64,000 nucleotides of DNA from GWE2-40-63 sp050179685 (lineage in GTDB: Bacteria; Bacteroidota; Bacteroidia; Bacteroidales; SZUA-534): contig JBFXEW010000004.1 of assembly GCA_050179685.1 (NCBI GenBank), forward strand, positions 1 through 64,000, given 5' to 3'. The translations under genes and the position numbers were made by a program. Shown here in pieces: positions 8,521 through 17,364 of this stretch. A model generated the notes under the pieces. The model saw only the letters and a list, made by a program, of their open reading frames with translations. It was not told where the DNA came from and ran no database searches. Every line of letters begins with the position of its first letter. The stretch's first letter is position 1.

Positions 8521-9828
8521 TTATTTTTTTCTCATGTAAATCTGAATCGGAACACCTGTGAAATTATAAGCTTCGCGCAATTTGTTTTCGAGATACCTTT
8601 TGTACGAATCTTTTACATATTGAGGCAGGTTGCAGTAAAAAGCAAATTGCGGGGTGTTGGTTGGCAACTGCGTAATGTATTTAATCTTTACATACTTTCC
8701 TTTCGACGATGGAGGAGGATAAGCTTCAATAGCTTCAAGCAGGTATTCGTTCAGTTTTGATGTAGGAATGCGCTGATTGCGATTTTTATAAACCTCCATG
8801 GCAGTTTCAACCGCTTTTAATACCCGCTGTTTGGTTAAGGCCGATACAAATAGAATGGGCACATCGTTAAAGGGGGCCAGTTTTTCTTTAATCATGGCGG
8901 TATATTCTTTTACCGAGTGATGATCTTTTTCAACCAGGTCCCATTTGTTTATTAAAACAACTACCCCTTTTCTGTTTTTTTCAATCAGATGGAAAATATT
9001 TACGTCCTGTCCTTCAACTCCCCGGGTGGCATCAATCAGCAACAAGCAAACGTCCGATTCTTCAATGGTTCGTATGGCGCGCATTACCGAATAAAACTCC
9101 AGATCTTCGCTTACTTTCGATTTTTTTCGTAAGCCGGCGGTATCGATAATGATAAACTCGTGACCAAATTTATTGTAATGGGTGTTGATTGAATCGCGGG
9201 TGGTTCCTGCAATTTCAGTTACAATATTGCGCTCCTCGTCGAGCAAAGCATTTACCAACGACGACTTTCCGGCGTTGGGTCTTCCAACCACGGCAATCTT
9301 AGGTAATTCAATTTCGTCTTCGATAAGGGGTTTTTTCTCGAAATTATCCACAATGGCATCCAGCAATTCGCCGGTTCCCGAACCATTTATCGACGAAACG
9401 GAATATACTTCGCCCAATCCCAGCGAATAAAATTCGGAGGCCATAAACAAGCGTTCGCTGTTGTCCACTTTGTTCACACCAAGCACCACTTTCTTTTTCG
9501 ATTTTCTTAGAATCTCAGCTACTCCGTCGTCAAGGTCGGTTATGCCGCTGGTTACGTCGGTTAAAAACAAAATTACATCGGCTTCATCAATAGCCAGCAT
9601 TACCTGTTTTTTGATTTCTCCTTCAAAAATATCGTCCGAATTGGTAACATACCCGCCGGTATCGATTACCGAAAATGTTACTCCGTTCCACTCCACCTTG
9701 CCATAATGGCGGTCGCGGGTTACACCCGACGTTTCGTCAACAATGGCCTTTCTTTCTTCGACCATGCGATTAAACAAGGTCGATTTTCCCACATTCGGTC
9801 TTCCTACTATTGCTAAAATATTTGACAT
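8521..9828 (-). CDS. der: Ribosome biogenesis GTPase Der (EngA)
   Basis: Tandem-GTPase protein that binds the 50S precursor and is required for ribosome assembly. 435 aa, the usual length. The first G domain has GRPNVGKST (9-17), DTGG (57-60) and NKVD (119-122). The second has GRPNAGKSS (182-190), DTAGLRKKSK (229-238) and NKWD (294-297). The C-terminal KH-like domain begins at ~350 and ends in a basic KK. It lies 58 bp downstream of era in the same orientation, so the two GTPase genes probably form an operon driven from the era promoter. Confidence 0.97.
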   Translation of the reverse strand: MSNILAIVGRPNVGKSTLFNRMVEERKAIVDETSGVTRDRHYGKVEWNGVTFSVIDTGGYVTNSDDIFEGEIKKQVMLAIDEADVILFLTDVTSGITDLDDGVAEILRKSKKKVVLGVNKVDNSERLFMASEFYSLGLGEVYSVSSINGSGTGELLDAIVDNFEKKPLIEDEIELPKIAVVGRPNAGKSSLVNALLDEERNIVTEIAGTTRDSINTHYNKFGHEFIIIDTAGLRKKSKVSEDLEFYSVMRAIRTIEESDVCLLLIDATRGVEGQDVNIFHLIEKNRKGVVVLINKWDLVEKDHHSVKEYTAMIKEKLAPFNDVPILFVSALTKQRVLKAVETAMEVYKNRNQRIPTSKLNEYLLEAIEAYPPPSSKGKYVKIKYITQLPTNTPQFAFYCNLPQYVKDSYKRYLENKLREAYNFTGVPIQIYMRKK

Positions 9829-9886
9829 ATATGTATTATTGATGCTTTACTTATTGCTAGTTCTATTTCTAATTTTTTGAGTTGTG

Positions 9887-10768
9887 TTATTGGTCGTAAC
9901 CAAAATATTTGAGGTTTTGTTCTTTGTCGCGCCAGTCTTTTAGCACTTTTACATGCAATTCGAGAAACACTTTCTTTTCAAAAAAGGCTTCAATATCGAA
10001 ACGGGCAGCCATGCCTGTTTTTTTGAGCGCACTGCCTTTGTGTCCAATGATAATTCCTTTTTGTGATTCACGGGCAACATATATTAGTGCCCTGATGCGA
10101 ATAATGGATTCTTCTTCTTTAAATTCTTCCACATTCACTTCGCAGCTGTAAGGAATCTCTTTTTGGTAGTTAAAAAATATTTTTTCGCGGATAATTTCCT
10201 GAACAAAAAAGCGCTCGGTTTTGTCGGTCAGTTCATCTTTGGGAAAATACGGCGGACTTATAGGTAAAAGTTCCAGAATTCGTTTTAGTACCGCATCGAT
10301 ATTAAATTTATTAATGGCCGATACCGGAAAGATTTCTGCCTGTGGAACTTCGTTTTTCCAAAGCATGACCAATTCTTCGAGTTTTTCCTGTTGGCTTAAA
10401 TCAATTTTGTTTATCAGTAATAAAACCGGCGTGTTGGTGTTCTTTATTTTATCGAGGTATTCCCTGTTTTTATCGAAGCTTTCGACCACATCGGTAACAT
10501 ACAAAATAATATCGGCATCGCTTATGGCGGTATCTACAAAACGCATCATGCTTTGCTGGAGTTTGTAGTTGGGTTTAAGAATGCCCGGGGTGTCGGAATA
10601 CACCATCTGAAAATCGTCACCGTTTACAATGCCTAAAATGCGGTGCCGCGTGGTTTGTGCTTTGCTGGTTATTATCGAAAGTTTTTCGCCCACAAAAGCA
10701 TTCATCAGGGTCGATTTTCCAACGTTGGGGTTTCCAATTATATTTACAAATCCGGCTTTATGATCCAT
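9887..10768 (-). CDS. era: GTPase Era
   Basis: 16S rRNA-binding GTPase involved in 30S maturation and cell-cycle control. 293 aa. G1 GNPNVGKST (12-20), a TT-R switch I (39-41), DTPG (59-62) and NKID (120-123) are all present. The C-terminal KH domain has the GHKGSALKK loop near residue 238. The ATG start is preceded by the best promoter in the window. It is first gene of an era-der pair; der follows after 58 bp. Confidence 0.97.
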   Translation of the reverse strand: MDHKAGFVNIIGNPNVGKSTLMNAFVGEKLSIITSKAQTTRHRILGIVNGDDFQMVYSDTPGILKPNYKLQQSMMRFVDTAISDADIILYVTDVVESFDKNREYLDKIKNTNTPVLLLINKIDLSQQEKLEELVMLWKNEVPQAEIFPVSAINKFNIDAVLKRILELLPISPPYFPKDELTDKTERFFVQEIIREKIFFNYQKEIPYSCEVNVEEFKEEESIIRIRALIYVARESQKGIIIGHKGSALKKTGMAARFDIEAFFEKKVFLELHVKVLKDWRDKEQNLKYFGYDQ

Positions 10769-10783
10769 TATTTAAATTTTTGG

Positions 10784-10814
10784 CAAAGATACAGTTAGCC
10801 GGGCTTACTGCAAA
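10784..10814 (-). promoter_or_regulatory. Promoter of era-der
   Basis: Read on the minus strand: TTTG (10814-10811), a 19-base spacer, then TATCTTTG (10791-10784), followed 15 bases later by the era ATG. This is an exact match to the Bacteroidota TTTG-N19-TAnnTTTG promoter. Confidence 0.8.
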
Positions 10815-11008
10815 ATTTTATCAATTATTACTTTGCAACTTTCAGAATGCTTAATTTTTAGTATCTTAAACCAACCTTCGGGTGCTTGTAATTGTTACTT
10901 CAAATGTCGGGCTAATAAACGTTTTGCAGGTTTTTATCCGACTGCCGGGAGCAATTCAATGCTATGAATTTAATGTAAGATGCAGACGAAAGTTTAAATT
11001 TTTATGCC

Positions 11009-12253
11009 ATGGATTTTAAAACTTCTTTAGTATCGGAAACCAAATTAACGGGGATTTACCGTTTTTTTTGCTGGTGTTCCGGAGCGCGCTTGTATTTGTT
11101 AAAAAAATGCCCCACCGATTATAATGTGTTTTTTGGAATTGGGATGATAGTTTTTTTAACCGGTGTAATGGCTTCCATGAGCGGGAGTTATGCTTTTTAC
11201 ACGGTTTTCAATAATCCCTACCTGGCCCTGGCTTTCGGGATTTTTTGGGGAGTGTTGATATTCTTTTTTGACTGGTACCTGGTGGCCAGTTTACGCAAGG
11301 AAAACCGCATTTTTAAAGAGGTGCTGACTGCCAGTCCGCGGATTATCCTGGCTTTGTTTTTAGCAGTGGTAATTTCGCGTCCGCTGGAGCTTAAGTTGTT
11401 TGAGTCGGAAATAAACGGACAGATTGAAAAAATGAATCAGCAAAAAATTAACGATTATCAATCTATTGTAGGAACCGGCTTTACTGAAATTGAGCGCTTG
11501 CAAAACGAAAACAAGGCCTATCAAAATTCGATTGATGAGTTGTTGGAGCACCGGAATATGCTGTTTGAATTAATTGTTGAAGAAGCCGAAGGAAGAAGTC
11601 CTACGGCTAAATCTGGCAAAGGCCCGGTTTATAAGGAGAAAAAAGCAGAATACGACCGGCTAAGTAAAATTTACGACGAGGAAAAGGCCCGGCTTTATCC
11701 GCTGATTGCAGCCAATAATCAGCGAATAGAACAACTGAGCCGGCAAAAGGAGGCGCAATGGACTCAGGGGAGCGAAACCATGAAAAAGGCAACGGGTTTT
11801 TTAGCCCGGCTCGAAGCCTACAAACAACTTGGCAACGAAAATAAAGGAATTCAATATGCGGGTTTGTTTATTCTGTTTATGTTTATCTGCATCGAAACCG
11901 GACCCATGTTTGTAAAATTAATTTCGAAACGGGGAGCTTACGATGAATTGCTGGCTCTTGAAGAAATTCGTATCATGTCAGCTTCGGAACAGGAGATGGT
12001 GCAGTTGAATGAAAAAACCAAACGCCTGGTTGCTATCGAAAAGTTAAAAAGCAAAGCCCGTCTCAACGAGGAGTTGGAAAACAGTAAGGATTTTGCCCGG
12101 CAGGTAATGCTGGCTCAGGCCGAAATTGCATCGGAACGAATTAAACGCTGGAAAGAGCGGGAATTAAAAAAAGTGGATGATAGTCTCGACGATTACCAGC
12201 CTACAATAGATGAGTTGATTGAAGAGGCCCGCGTGTATATGAAACCTAATTAG
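11009..12253 (+). CDS. DUF4407 membrane coiled-coil protein
   Basis: 414 aa. Three transmembrane helices in the N-terminal part (~36-60, 66-90, 107-127), a long charged coiled coil (~135-270), a fourth helix (~285-308) and a basic, helical C-terminal tail. This plan and the CTDYNVF-like opening after the first residues fit DUF4407. The function of the family is unknown. The stop codon overlaps the end of the convergent SiaC-like gene by 8 bp. ATG start. Confidence 0.8.
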   Translation: MDFKTSLVSETKLTGIYRFFCWCSGARLYLLKKCPTDYNVFFGIGMIVFLTGVMASMSGSYAFYTVFNNPYLALAFGIFWGVLIFFFDWYLVASLRKENRIFKEVLTASPRIILALFLAVVISRPLELKLFESEINGQIEKMNQQKINDYQSIVGTGFTEIERLQNENKAYQNSIDELLEHRNMLFELIVEEAEGRSPTAKSGKGPVYKEKKAEYDRLSKIYDEEKARLYPLIAANNQRIEQLSRQKEAQWTQGSETMKKATGFLARLEAYKQLGNENKGIQYAGLFILFMFICIETGPMFVKLISKRGAYDELLALEEIRIMSASEQEMVQLNEKTKRLVAIEKLKSKARLNEELENSKDFARQVMLAQAEIASERIKRWKERELKKVDDSLDDYQPTIDELIEEARVYMKPN

Positions 12254-12659
12254 TTTTTGTTTTCTTGGGAACTTCGATGTATTCAAAAGGCAGATCAACA
12301 ACTTCCGACAATTCTTCGCCAACTTCTTTCATGTCGTCGTCGTTTTCGTCGAAATACCAGGCTACTTTTATGGGCATTCCTTTTTGGTGTATCTGATTTA
12401 TTAATACCAGAATGTCGAGCAGGAATTTAGCTGACGACGAATTGAAATAATCGAATTTGAATTTGAATTCCAGCGGGTTCACTGGTTTTTCAAGTTCGGG
12501 AATTTTGAGCTTAAAGCTCTCGAGCCAGTCGATTATCGGCATGTAAAAAATTCTGACATCCTCGGGGCGGGAGCATCCAATTATCTCAAAAAGCTTATGG
12601 GTAAAATCGAAATGAATTTTTGGTGTTGCAGGTGTCTGTTCAATTATTAATGGATTCAT
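12246..12659 (-). CDS. SiaC-like (DUF1987) phosphoregulated partner protein
   Basis: 137 aa, cytoplasmic, matching the DUF1987/SiaC family: N-terminal strands with TPATPKIHFDF, a central IIDWLESF helix, then the conserved NSSSAKFLLDIL segment (~73-84) that carries the phosphorylatable Ser/Thr in this family. In Pseudomonas, SiaC is phosphorylated by SiaB, dephosphorylated by SiaA, and when unphosphorylated activates the diguanylate cyclase SiaD. Here it lies 3 bp after a SiaB-like kinase gene, so the pair is almost surely co-translated. No SiaA- or SiaD-like gene is in the window, so the output is unknown. Confidence 0.8.
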   Translation of the reverse strand: MNPLIIEQTPATPKIHFDFTHKLFEIIGCSRPEDVRIFYMPIIDWLESFKLKIPELEKPVNPLEFKFKFDYFNSSSAKFLLDILVLINQIHQKGMPIKVAWYFDENDDDMKEVGEELSEVVDLPFEYIEVPKKTKTN

Positions 12660-12662
12660 ATT

Positions 12663-13193
12663 TTAGTTTTTTGAGATAGTTGTGGCAATTTCAATTTCAA
12701 GAACAATAAACGAAGTCTTGTTTTTGGTTTCAACAATGTGGTAACCAATAGTATTTCGTGCACTACGGGCAATTTCTATCATTCCCAGTCCGGCTCCTCC
12801 TTTTTCCGAAATGCGTGCATTGGCTATCGATGTCCTGTACAGATGGTTTAAACCTGCTAAGTCGAGGCTGTTAAGTTCCTTAATGCGTTCAATTAATACC
12901 GGCGTTTTCTGCACAGGCATGTAATTGCCAATTTTCAGCATTAAAGATTCGGGAAGCTGCTGTAAGCTTAATTCTACGGCTTTATGCGCAGCATCTTTAT
13001 GAGCGGGTGTTTTGTGTTTTAATGCATTTTCGAGACTCTCTACCAAAATAGCATAGAGCCGTTTTTGCACTACCTGTTCAATTTCCATTTCCTGAAGAAT
13101 ATCTTTAATTTGATTTAAAATTTCTTCAATTACCGGAAATGTCAGGTCGCCTTTAAATTCGAATATCTTATTTGTTTGACTTAGGGTCATCAA
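12663..13193 (-). CDS. SiaB-family (DUF6272) protein kinase
   Basis: 176 aa with a GHKL/HATPase fold. The N box is LVESLENALKH (~50-60) and the glycine loop is EKGGAGLGMIEIARS (~129-143). There is no histidine-kinase dimerisation domain, as expected for anti-sigma-like or SiaB-type Ser/Thr kinases. It heads a two-gene operon with the SiaC-like substrate. Either of two successive ATGs (13193 or 13190) could be the start. The kinase-substrate pairing is inferred from adjacency and from the known SiaB-SiaC module. Confidence 0.8.
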   Translation of the reverse strand: MMTLSQTNKIFEFKGDLTFPVIEEILNQIKDILQEMEIEQVVQKRLYAILVESLENALKHKTPAHKDAAHKAVELSLQQLPESLMLKIGNYMPVQKTPVLIERIKELNSLDLAGLNHLYRTSIANARISEKGGAGLGMIEIARSARNTIGYHIVETKNKTSFIVLEIEIATTISKN

Positions 13194-13255
13194 AACTGGG
13201 TAAATTTTGCCGAAAGCTACTAAACAAAATTGTATTTCAAAAATAAAAAGTTACC

Positions 13256-13282
13256 AGCCGGCCAATTTTAACCGGCTTTTTT
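13256..13282. terminator. Probable bidirectional terminator
   Basis: AGCCGG (13256-13261) pairs with CCGGCT (13272-13277) and is followed by six Ts on the plus strand. On the minus strand the stem lies just after the pseudouridine synthase stop (13291) and is followed by a T-rich tract, so it probably ends that transcript. Confidence 0.5.
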
Positions 13283-13290
13283 ACCTGCTG

Positions 13291-14136
13291 TTACGAGTAA
13301 CTTCCCCGTTTAAGCATTACTATTTCTTTGTCGTTCAGGTATCTCCATTTGCCACGGGGCAGATTTTTCTTGGTCAGGCCGGCATAATACACGCGGTCGA
13401 GTTTTTTTACTTTATACCCCAAATGTTCAAACATACGTCGCACCAAACGGTTTTTTCCCGAGTGAATTTCTATGCCCACTTCACGTTTGTCGCCCGGGGT
13501 ACAGTAAGTAATCTGGTCGGCTTTAGCCAGGCCGTCTTCCAGCTCCACGCCATCGTACAGAACCTGCAAGTGGTCTTCGTTTACCACGCGATCTAACGTA
13601 ACCTGATATATTTTCTTCTTATTATTCTTCGGATGCGAAAGAAAATCGGCCAATTCACCATCGTTGGTTAAAAGTAATAAACCGGTGGTGGGTTTATCGA
13701 GCCTTCCTACCGAAAAAACCCGCTCTTTACAGCCGTTTCGAATTAAATCGAGCACCGTGTTTTTTGCCATGGGATCGTCGGTGGTTGTTATGTAATCTTT
13801 GGGTTTGTTAAGCAGAATGTAAGTTTTCTTTTCGGGAACAATGGGGGCATCGTTAAATTTGACCACATCGCCGTATTTCACTTTAGTACCCAGTTCGGTA
13901 ACTACTTTACCGTTAATGGTAACCACTCCGGCGGCAATATAAGTGTCGGCTTCGCGACGGCTGCAAATTCCAGCTTGCGACAGGTAACGGTTCAAACGTA
14001 CCTCATCAGTCTGTTTTATTTTACTTACTTGCTTTTTTACCGGTGCATCCGATTTGATGGTTTTGCGTTTTGTAGCAAATTTGTTGTTTTTTGGCTTACC
14101 TCCCAATGTAGGTTTTCTCCCGCGCTGCTTTTCCAT
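13291..14136 (-). CDS. RluB-family 23S rRNA pseudouridine synthase
   Basis: 281 aa. A lysine-rich leader (~1-44) precedes an S4 RNA-binding domain (~45-105, RLNRYLSQAGICSRREAD). The catalytic domain has GRLDKPTTGLLLLTNDG, where the Asp is the catalytic residue. RIEIHSG-type and RRMFEHLGYKV segments place it in the RsuA/RluB/RluE/RluF group. The RluB (U2605) assignment is by general resemblance; RluF is possible. The basic leader is common in Bacteroidota homologues. A -7-like box lies upstream at 14165-14172. Confidence 0.88.
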   Translation of the reverse strand: MEKQRGRKPTLGGKPKNNKFATKRKTIKSDAPVKKQVSKIKQTDEVRLNRYLSQAGICSRREADTYIAAGVVTINGKVVTELGTKVKYGDVVKFNDAPIVPEKKTYILLNKPKDYITTTDDPMAKNTVLDLIRNGCKERVFSVGRLDKPTTGLLLLTNDGELADFLSHPKNNKKKIYQVTLDRVVNEDHLQVLYDGVELEDGLAKADQITYCTPGDKREVGIEIHSGKNRLVRRMFEHLGYKVKKLDRVYYAGLTKKNLPRGKWRYLNDKEIVMLKRGSYS

Positions 14137-14164
14137 TTTTATGCCTTGATTCTTAAATAGGCTA

Positions 14165-14172
14165 CAAATATA
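14165..14172 (-). promoter_or_regulatory. Putative -7 box for the pseudouridine synthase gene
   Basis: TATATTTG on the minus strand matches TAnnTTTG, 28 bases before the ATG. No TTTG -33 element at the right spacing. Confidence 0.45.
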
Positions 14173-14197
14173 CGTCCTTCATTGGTAAAAAGGGTAA

Positions 14198-15319
14198 TTA
14201 CACGTTAATTAATTCGTAATTCAGGGTTCCCAGCCCAATTTTTTCAGCATGCAATAGACCTGCCATCCAATTGGTATTGGGATGTGCCATTTTAAACTTA
14301 TCCAGATTACAATGGGATTCTTTTTCCGGGGTTTTGTTGGCAATGGCACTCTGGTTTAGTACCGGGGCAGCGGTAACCAAATCGGCACAGGCTTTATCCA
14401 GAGCTACCGGATCGAGCGAAGCAGCAATTCCAATGTTTGGAACCATGGGATAATCGTTATAGCCCCAGCAATCGCAATCGGGCGAAACATCCATTACAAA
14501 ACTGATGTGGAGCGCGGGTTTGTTTTTTAGAATAGCGGCTGTGTATTCAGCTACTTTTTCGTTCATTAAGGCTGATGCATTTTCCCACACCACCTGGGCA
14601 GCATCGAACTGACAAATGGCAACACATTGTCCACAACCCACGCAGGTTTCGTAATCGATGAGCGCTTTTTTATCGGCATTTAGCTGAATGGCATTGTGGG
14701 CACAATTTTTAACACAGGCGTTACAGCCGGTACAGTTTTCAACTTCAATTTTGGGTTTAGATGTGGAATGCAAAAATAATTTTCCGGCTACCGAAGCAGC
14801 TCCCATGCCGAGGTTTTTAAGGGTACCGCCAAAACCGGCCATCTCGTGTCCTTTAAAATGAGTCATTGAGATAATGATGTCGGCTTCGGCAATAGCTGCA
14901 CTTATGCGAGCAGTGCCGGTGTGGGTAAGGTTAACGGCAATTTCTTTTTGGTCGGTGCCTTTTAAACCATCGGCAATTATTATGGGGCAGCCAACCACGG
15001 CTTCGGTAAAACCGTTTTGGGTTGCACTAAGTAAATGGTCAACTGCGTTCGAGCGTTTTCCTGAATACAGGGTGTTTGCATCGGTTAAAAAGGGTTTTCC
15101 ACCGGCTGATTTTACCTTTTTTACCACCTCGGCGGCAAAATTGGGGCGGATAAAGGCCAGATTACCTGGTTCGCCAAAATGGATTTTAAGGGCAGTAAAC
15201 TTATCCTGAACGGGGAGGGTGCTGAATCCTGCCTTATCCATAAGTTTACTGAGTTTTTGCAACAGGTTCTGATTGGGCTTGGCTCGTAAGCTGGTAAAAT
15301 AAACTTTTGCAGTGTGCAT
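14198..15319 (-). CDS. DUF362 protein with two [4Fe-4S] clusters
   Basis: 373 aa. The DUF362 core is split around a ferredoxin module: CTGCNACVKNC (~196-206) and CVGCGQCVAIC (~226-236) are classical CxxCxxCxxxC cluster ligands, each followed by an expected downstream residue pattern. The N-terminal part contains KIHFGEPGN and GGKPFLTDANTLY, typical of this family. No signal peptide, so cytoplasmic. The biochemical role is unknown; members are often annotated as 4Fe-4S binding proteins. Its own -7 box is at 15349-15356. No partner redox gene is adjacent. Confidence 0.88.
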   Translation of the reverse strand: MHTAKVYFTSLRAKPNQNLLQKLSKLMDKAGFSTLPVQDKFTALKIHFGEPGNLAFIRPNFAAEVVKKVKSAGGKPFLTDANTLYSGKRSNAVDHLLSATQNGFTEAVVGCPIIIADGLKGTDQKEIAVNLTHTGTARISAAIAEADIIISMTHFKGHEMAGFGGTLKNLGMGAASVAGKLFLHSTSKPKIEVENCTGCNACVKNCAHNAIQLNADKKALIDYETCVGCGQCVAICQFDAAQVVWENASALMNEKVAEYTAAILKNKPALHISFVMDVSPDCDCWGYNDYPMVPNIGIAASLDPVALDKACADLVTAAPVLNQSAIANKTPEKESHCNLDKFKMAHPNTNWMAGLLHAEKIGLGTLNYELINV

Positions 15320-15348
15320 ATTTTAAGATTTTGCCTGGTTTATAGCTG

Positions 15349-15356
15349 CAAATATA
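15349..15356 (-). promoter_or_regulatory. Putative -7 box for the DUF362 gene
   Basis: TATATTTG on the minus strand matches TAnnTTTG. A TTTT tract 19 bases upstream, shared with the terminator of the next gene, could be a weak -33. Confidence 0.45.
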
Positions 15357-15372
15357 TGGACAGTAGGTGAAA

Positions 15373-15402
15373 TAAAAAAAGGACTGCCTTAGTTGACAGT
15401 CC
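15373..15402 (-). terminator. Rho-independent terminator of the small lipoprotein gene
   Basis: On the minus strand GGACTGTC pairs with the downstream GCAGTCC and is followed by a run of seven Ts (the plus strand shows A7 at 15374-15380). It lies 25 bases after the stop at 15427. Confidence 0.8.
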
Positions 15403-15426
15403 CCAAAATATGCTTTATGGTTTTAT

Positions 15427-15825
15427 TTACATTTTTGTGAAGTGTAATTCAACGTTATAAGTGCCGGTATCATCTGTTTCTGTGTCTTGGAAGATAAGTT
15501 TACTACCATCTTGAGTTACTGTCATGGAGTCAGAACCTTCGGTGATGGTTATTTTTGAGCCACTTTGTGTCCAGGTTCCTGTTTTAATCCAGCCATCTAT
15601 ATCATCATAGTAGTAAAAATCGCCACCTGCTTTAAGTTCAATTTGCATATACATTTCATACTCCTGCAAGTCGGCTTTAGTTTTAAACTCCAGGGTTATT
15701 TGATCTGAAGACATTTTAGCATAGGTAGTCTCATACTTACCTTCAGGAGCAACTTCATCTTCAGAACACGAAACAGCAGTTAAAGCCACTGCAAATACAA
15801 AAAGTAATAATCTGAATGTTTTCAT
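15427..15825 (-). CDS. Small lipocalin-like lipoprotein
   Basis: 132 aa with a lipoprotein signal: hydrophobic MKTFRLLLFVFAVALTAVSC, with the lipobox Cys at residue 20. The mature part is short and beta-rich, with GKYETTYAKM, a YYYDDIDGWIKTGTWTQSG turn and repeated strands that resemble the lipocalin-like domain of small Bacteroidota lipoproteins. It is monocistronic, with its own terminator. No function can be assigned. It is probably surface- or periplasm-facing at the outer membrane. Confidence 0.75.
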   Translation of the reverse strand: MKTFRLLLFVFAVALTAVSCSEDEVAPEGKYETTYAKMSSDQITLEFKTKADLQEYEMYMQIELKAGGDFYYYDDIDGWIKTGTWTQSGSKITITEGSDSMTVTQDGSKLIFQDTETDDTGTYNVELHFTKM

Positions 15826-15938
15826 AATAAATTTTATTAAGGTTAATTAAAAAAGTAAAGTAAGTACATATACGTTAAATTAGCAAATTTCATTTAGTAA
15901 TACCCCCAATAAAAATTCCCCGCTACCTCATAAATTTA

Positions 15939-15946
15939 TATCTTTG
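15939..15946 (+). promoter_or_regulatory. Putative -7 box for glmM-ruvX-def
   Basis: TATCTTTG matches TAnnTTTG and lies 23 bases before the glmM ATG. The -33 region is not a good match. Confidence 0.5.
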
Positions 15947-15969
15947 CGCCCGGAACAAAGAATTAATAT

Positions 15970-17364
15970 ATGACACTGATAAAATCAATCTCCGGTATTC
16001 GGGGAACTATTGGAGGCAGGCCCGGTGAGGGTCTTAGTCCGCTTGATGTGGTAAAATATACGGCTGCTTACGGAGCCTGGGCAAAGCAAAAAGCCGACAA
16101 TAAAGATAAAATTTCTATTGTAGTTGGGCGCGATGCCCGCATTTCGGGCCACATGGTTGCGCAACTGGTAAATGCTACCCTGGTGGGTATGGGAATCGAT
16201 GTGATTCACCTGGGCCTGGCCACTACACCCACTGTCGAGATGGCTGTAACCGACTACCAGGCCGATGGCGGACTGATTTTAACAGCCAGTCACAATCCCA
16301 AACAATGGAACGCACTAAAGTTACTCGATAACAAAGGAGAGTTTTTAAACAGTGACGAAGGCGAAAAAGTATTAACACTGGCCGACAGCGAACAGTTTGT
16401 TTTTGCCGAGGTTGATGCTTTGGGAACAGTTACTGAGGTAAATGACTACGACGACAAACACATTGCACACCTATTAAAATTGAAAATGGTTGATGTGGAT
16501 GCTATCCGCAAAGCCAATTTCAAAGTGGTTTTCGATGGAATCAATTCGGTGGGGGGAATTATTTTACCCAAGCTGTTTAAAGCTCTGGGAGTTACCCAGC
16601 TTATTCCTTTAAACGACAAGGCTACCGGTAATTTTGCCCATACGCCGGAACCACTGCCCGAGAATCTGGTGCAGGTTTCAAAAGCCATGCTGGCTCACCG
16701 GGCCGATGTAGGTTTTGTGGTTGACCCCGATGTGGATCGTTTGGCTATTATAAATGGCGACGGAAGCATGTTTGGCGAGGAGTACACACTGGTTGCCATT
16801 GCTGATTATTTGTTGTCGCATACTCCCGGAAACACCGTTTCAAACCTTTCGTCGACACGGGCTTTGCGCGATATTACGGAGCAATATGGAGGTAACTATA
16901 CTGCTGCTGCTGTTGGCGAGGTGAATGTGGTCGCTGAAATGAAACGTGTTAACGCGGTAATTGGCGGCGAAGGCAATGGCGGAGTTATCTACCCCGAATT
17001 GCACTACGGACGCGATGCTTTGGTGGGCATAGCCTTGTTTTTATCGCATCTGGCAAAAAAGGGAACTACCTGTTCCGACCTGCGAAAAACCTATCCTTCG
17101 TATGTTATCTCGAAAAATAAAATTGAACTGACTCCTGAAATTGATGTAGATGCTATTTTACTTGCCATGAAGGAAAAATACGCTCACGAAAAAGTTAACG
17201 ACATCGATGGGTTAAAGATTGATTTTGCCGATACCTGGGTGCACCTGCGCAAGTCGAACACAGAACCCATTATACGTATTTATGCCGAAGCGAAAACCGA
17301 AATGGCAGCCCAGGAACTGGCTTTAAATATTATGGCCGAAATAAAAGAACTGGCCGCTTTGTAA
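15970..17364 (+). CDS. glmM: Phosphoglucosamine mutase
   Basis: Alpha-D-phosphohexomutase that converts glucosamine-6-phosphate to glucosamine-1-phosphate for UDP-GlcNAc, peptidoglycan and LPS synthesis. 464 aa. The opening SGIRGTIGG, the phosphoserine loop TASHNP (Ser107), the Mg-binding DPDVDRL (~248-254), the sugar-binding GEGNGGV (~337) and the phosphate-binding RKSNTEPIIRIY near the C-terminus are all intact. GlmM versus a phosphomannomutase cannot be fully separated by eye, but the single copy and Bacteroidota context favour GlmM. It is the first gene of a glmM-ruvX-def run; ruvX starts on the base after its stop. Confidence 0.9.
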   Translation: MTLIKSISGIRGTIGGRPGEGLSPLDVVKYTAAYGAWAKQKADNKDKISIVVGRDARISGHMVAQLVNATLVGMGIDVIHLGLATTPTVEMAVTDYQADGGLILTASHNPKQWNALKLLDNKGEFLNSDEGEKVLTLADSEQFVFAEVDALGTVTEVNDYDDKHIAHLLKLKMVDVDAIRKANFKVVFDGINSVGGIILPKLFKALGVTQLIPLNDKATGNFAHTPEPLPENLVQVSKAMLAHRADVGFVVDPDVDRLAIINGDGSMFGEEYTLVAIADYLLSHTPGNTVSNLSSTRALRDITEQYGGNYTAAAVGEVNVVAEMKRVNAVIGGEGNGGVIYPELHYGRDALVGIALFLSHLAKKGTTCSDLRKTYPSYVISKNKIELTPEIDVDAILLAMKEKYAHEKVNDIDGLKIDFADTWVHLRKSNTEPIIRIYAEAKTEMAAQELALNIMAEIKELAAL

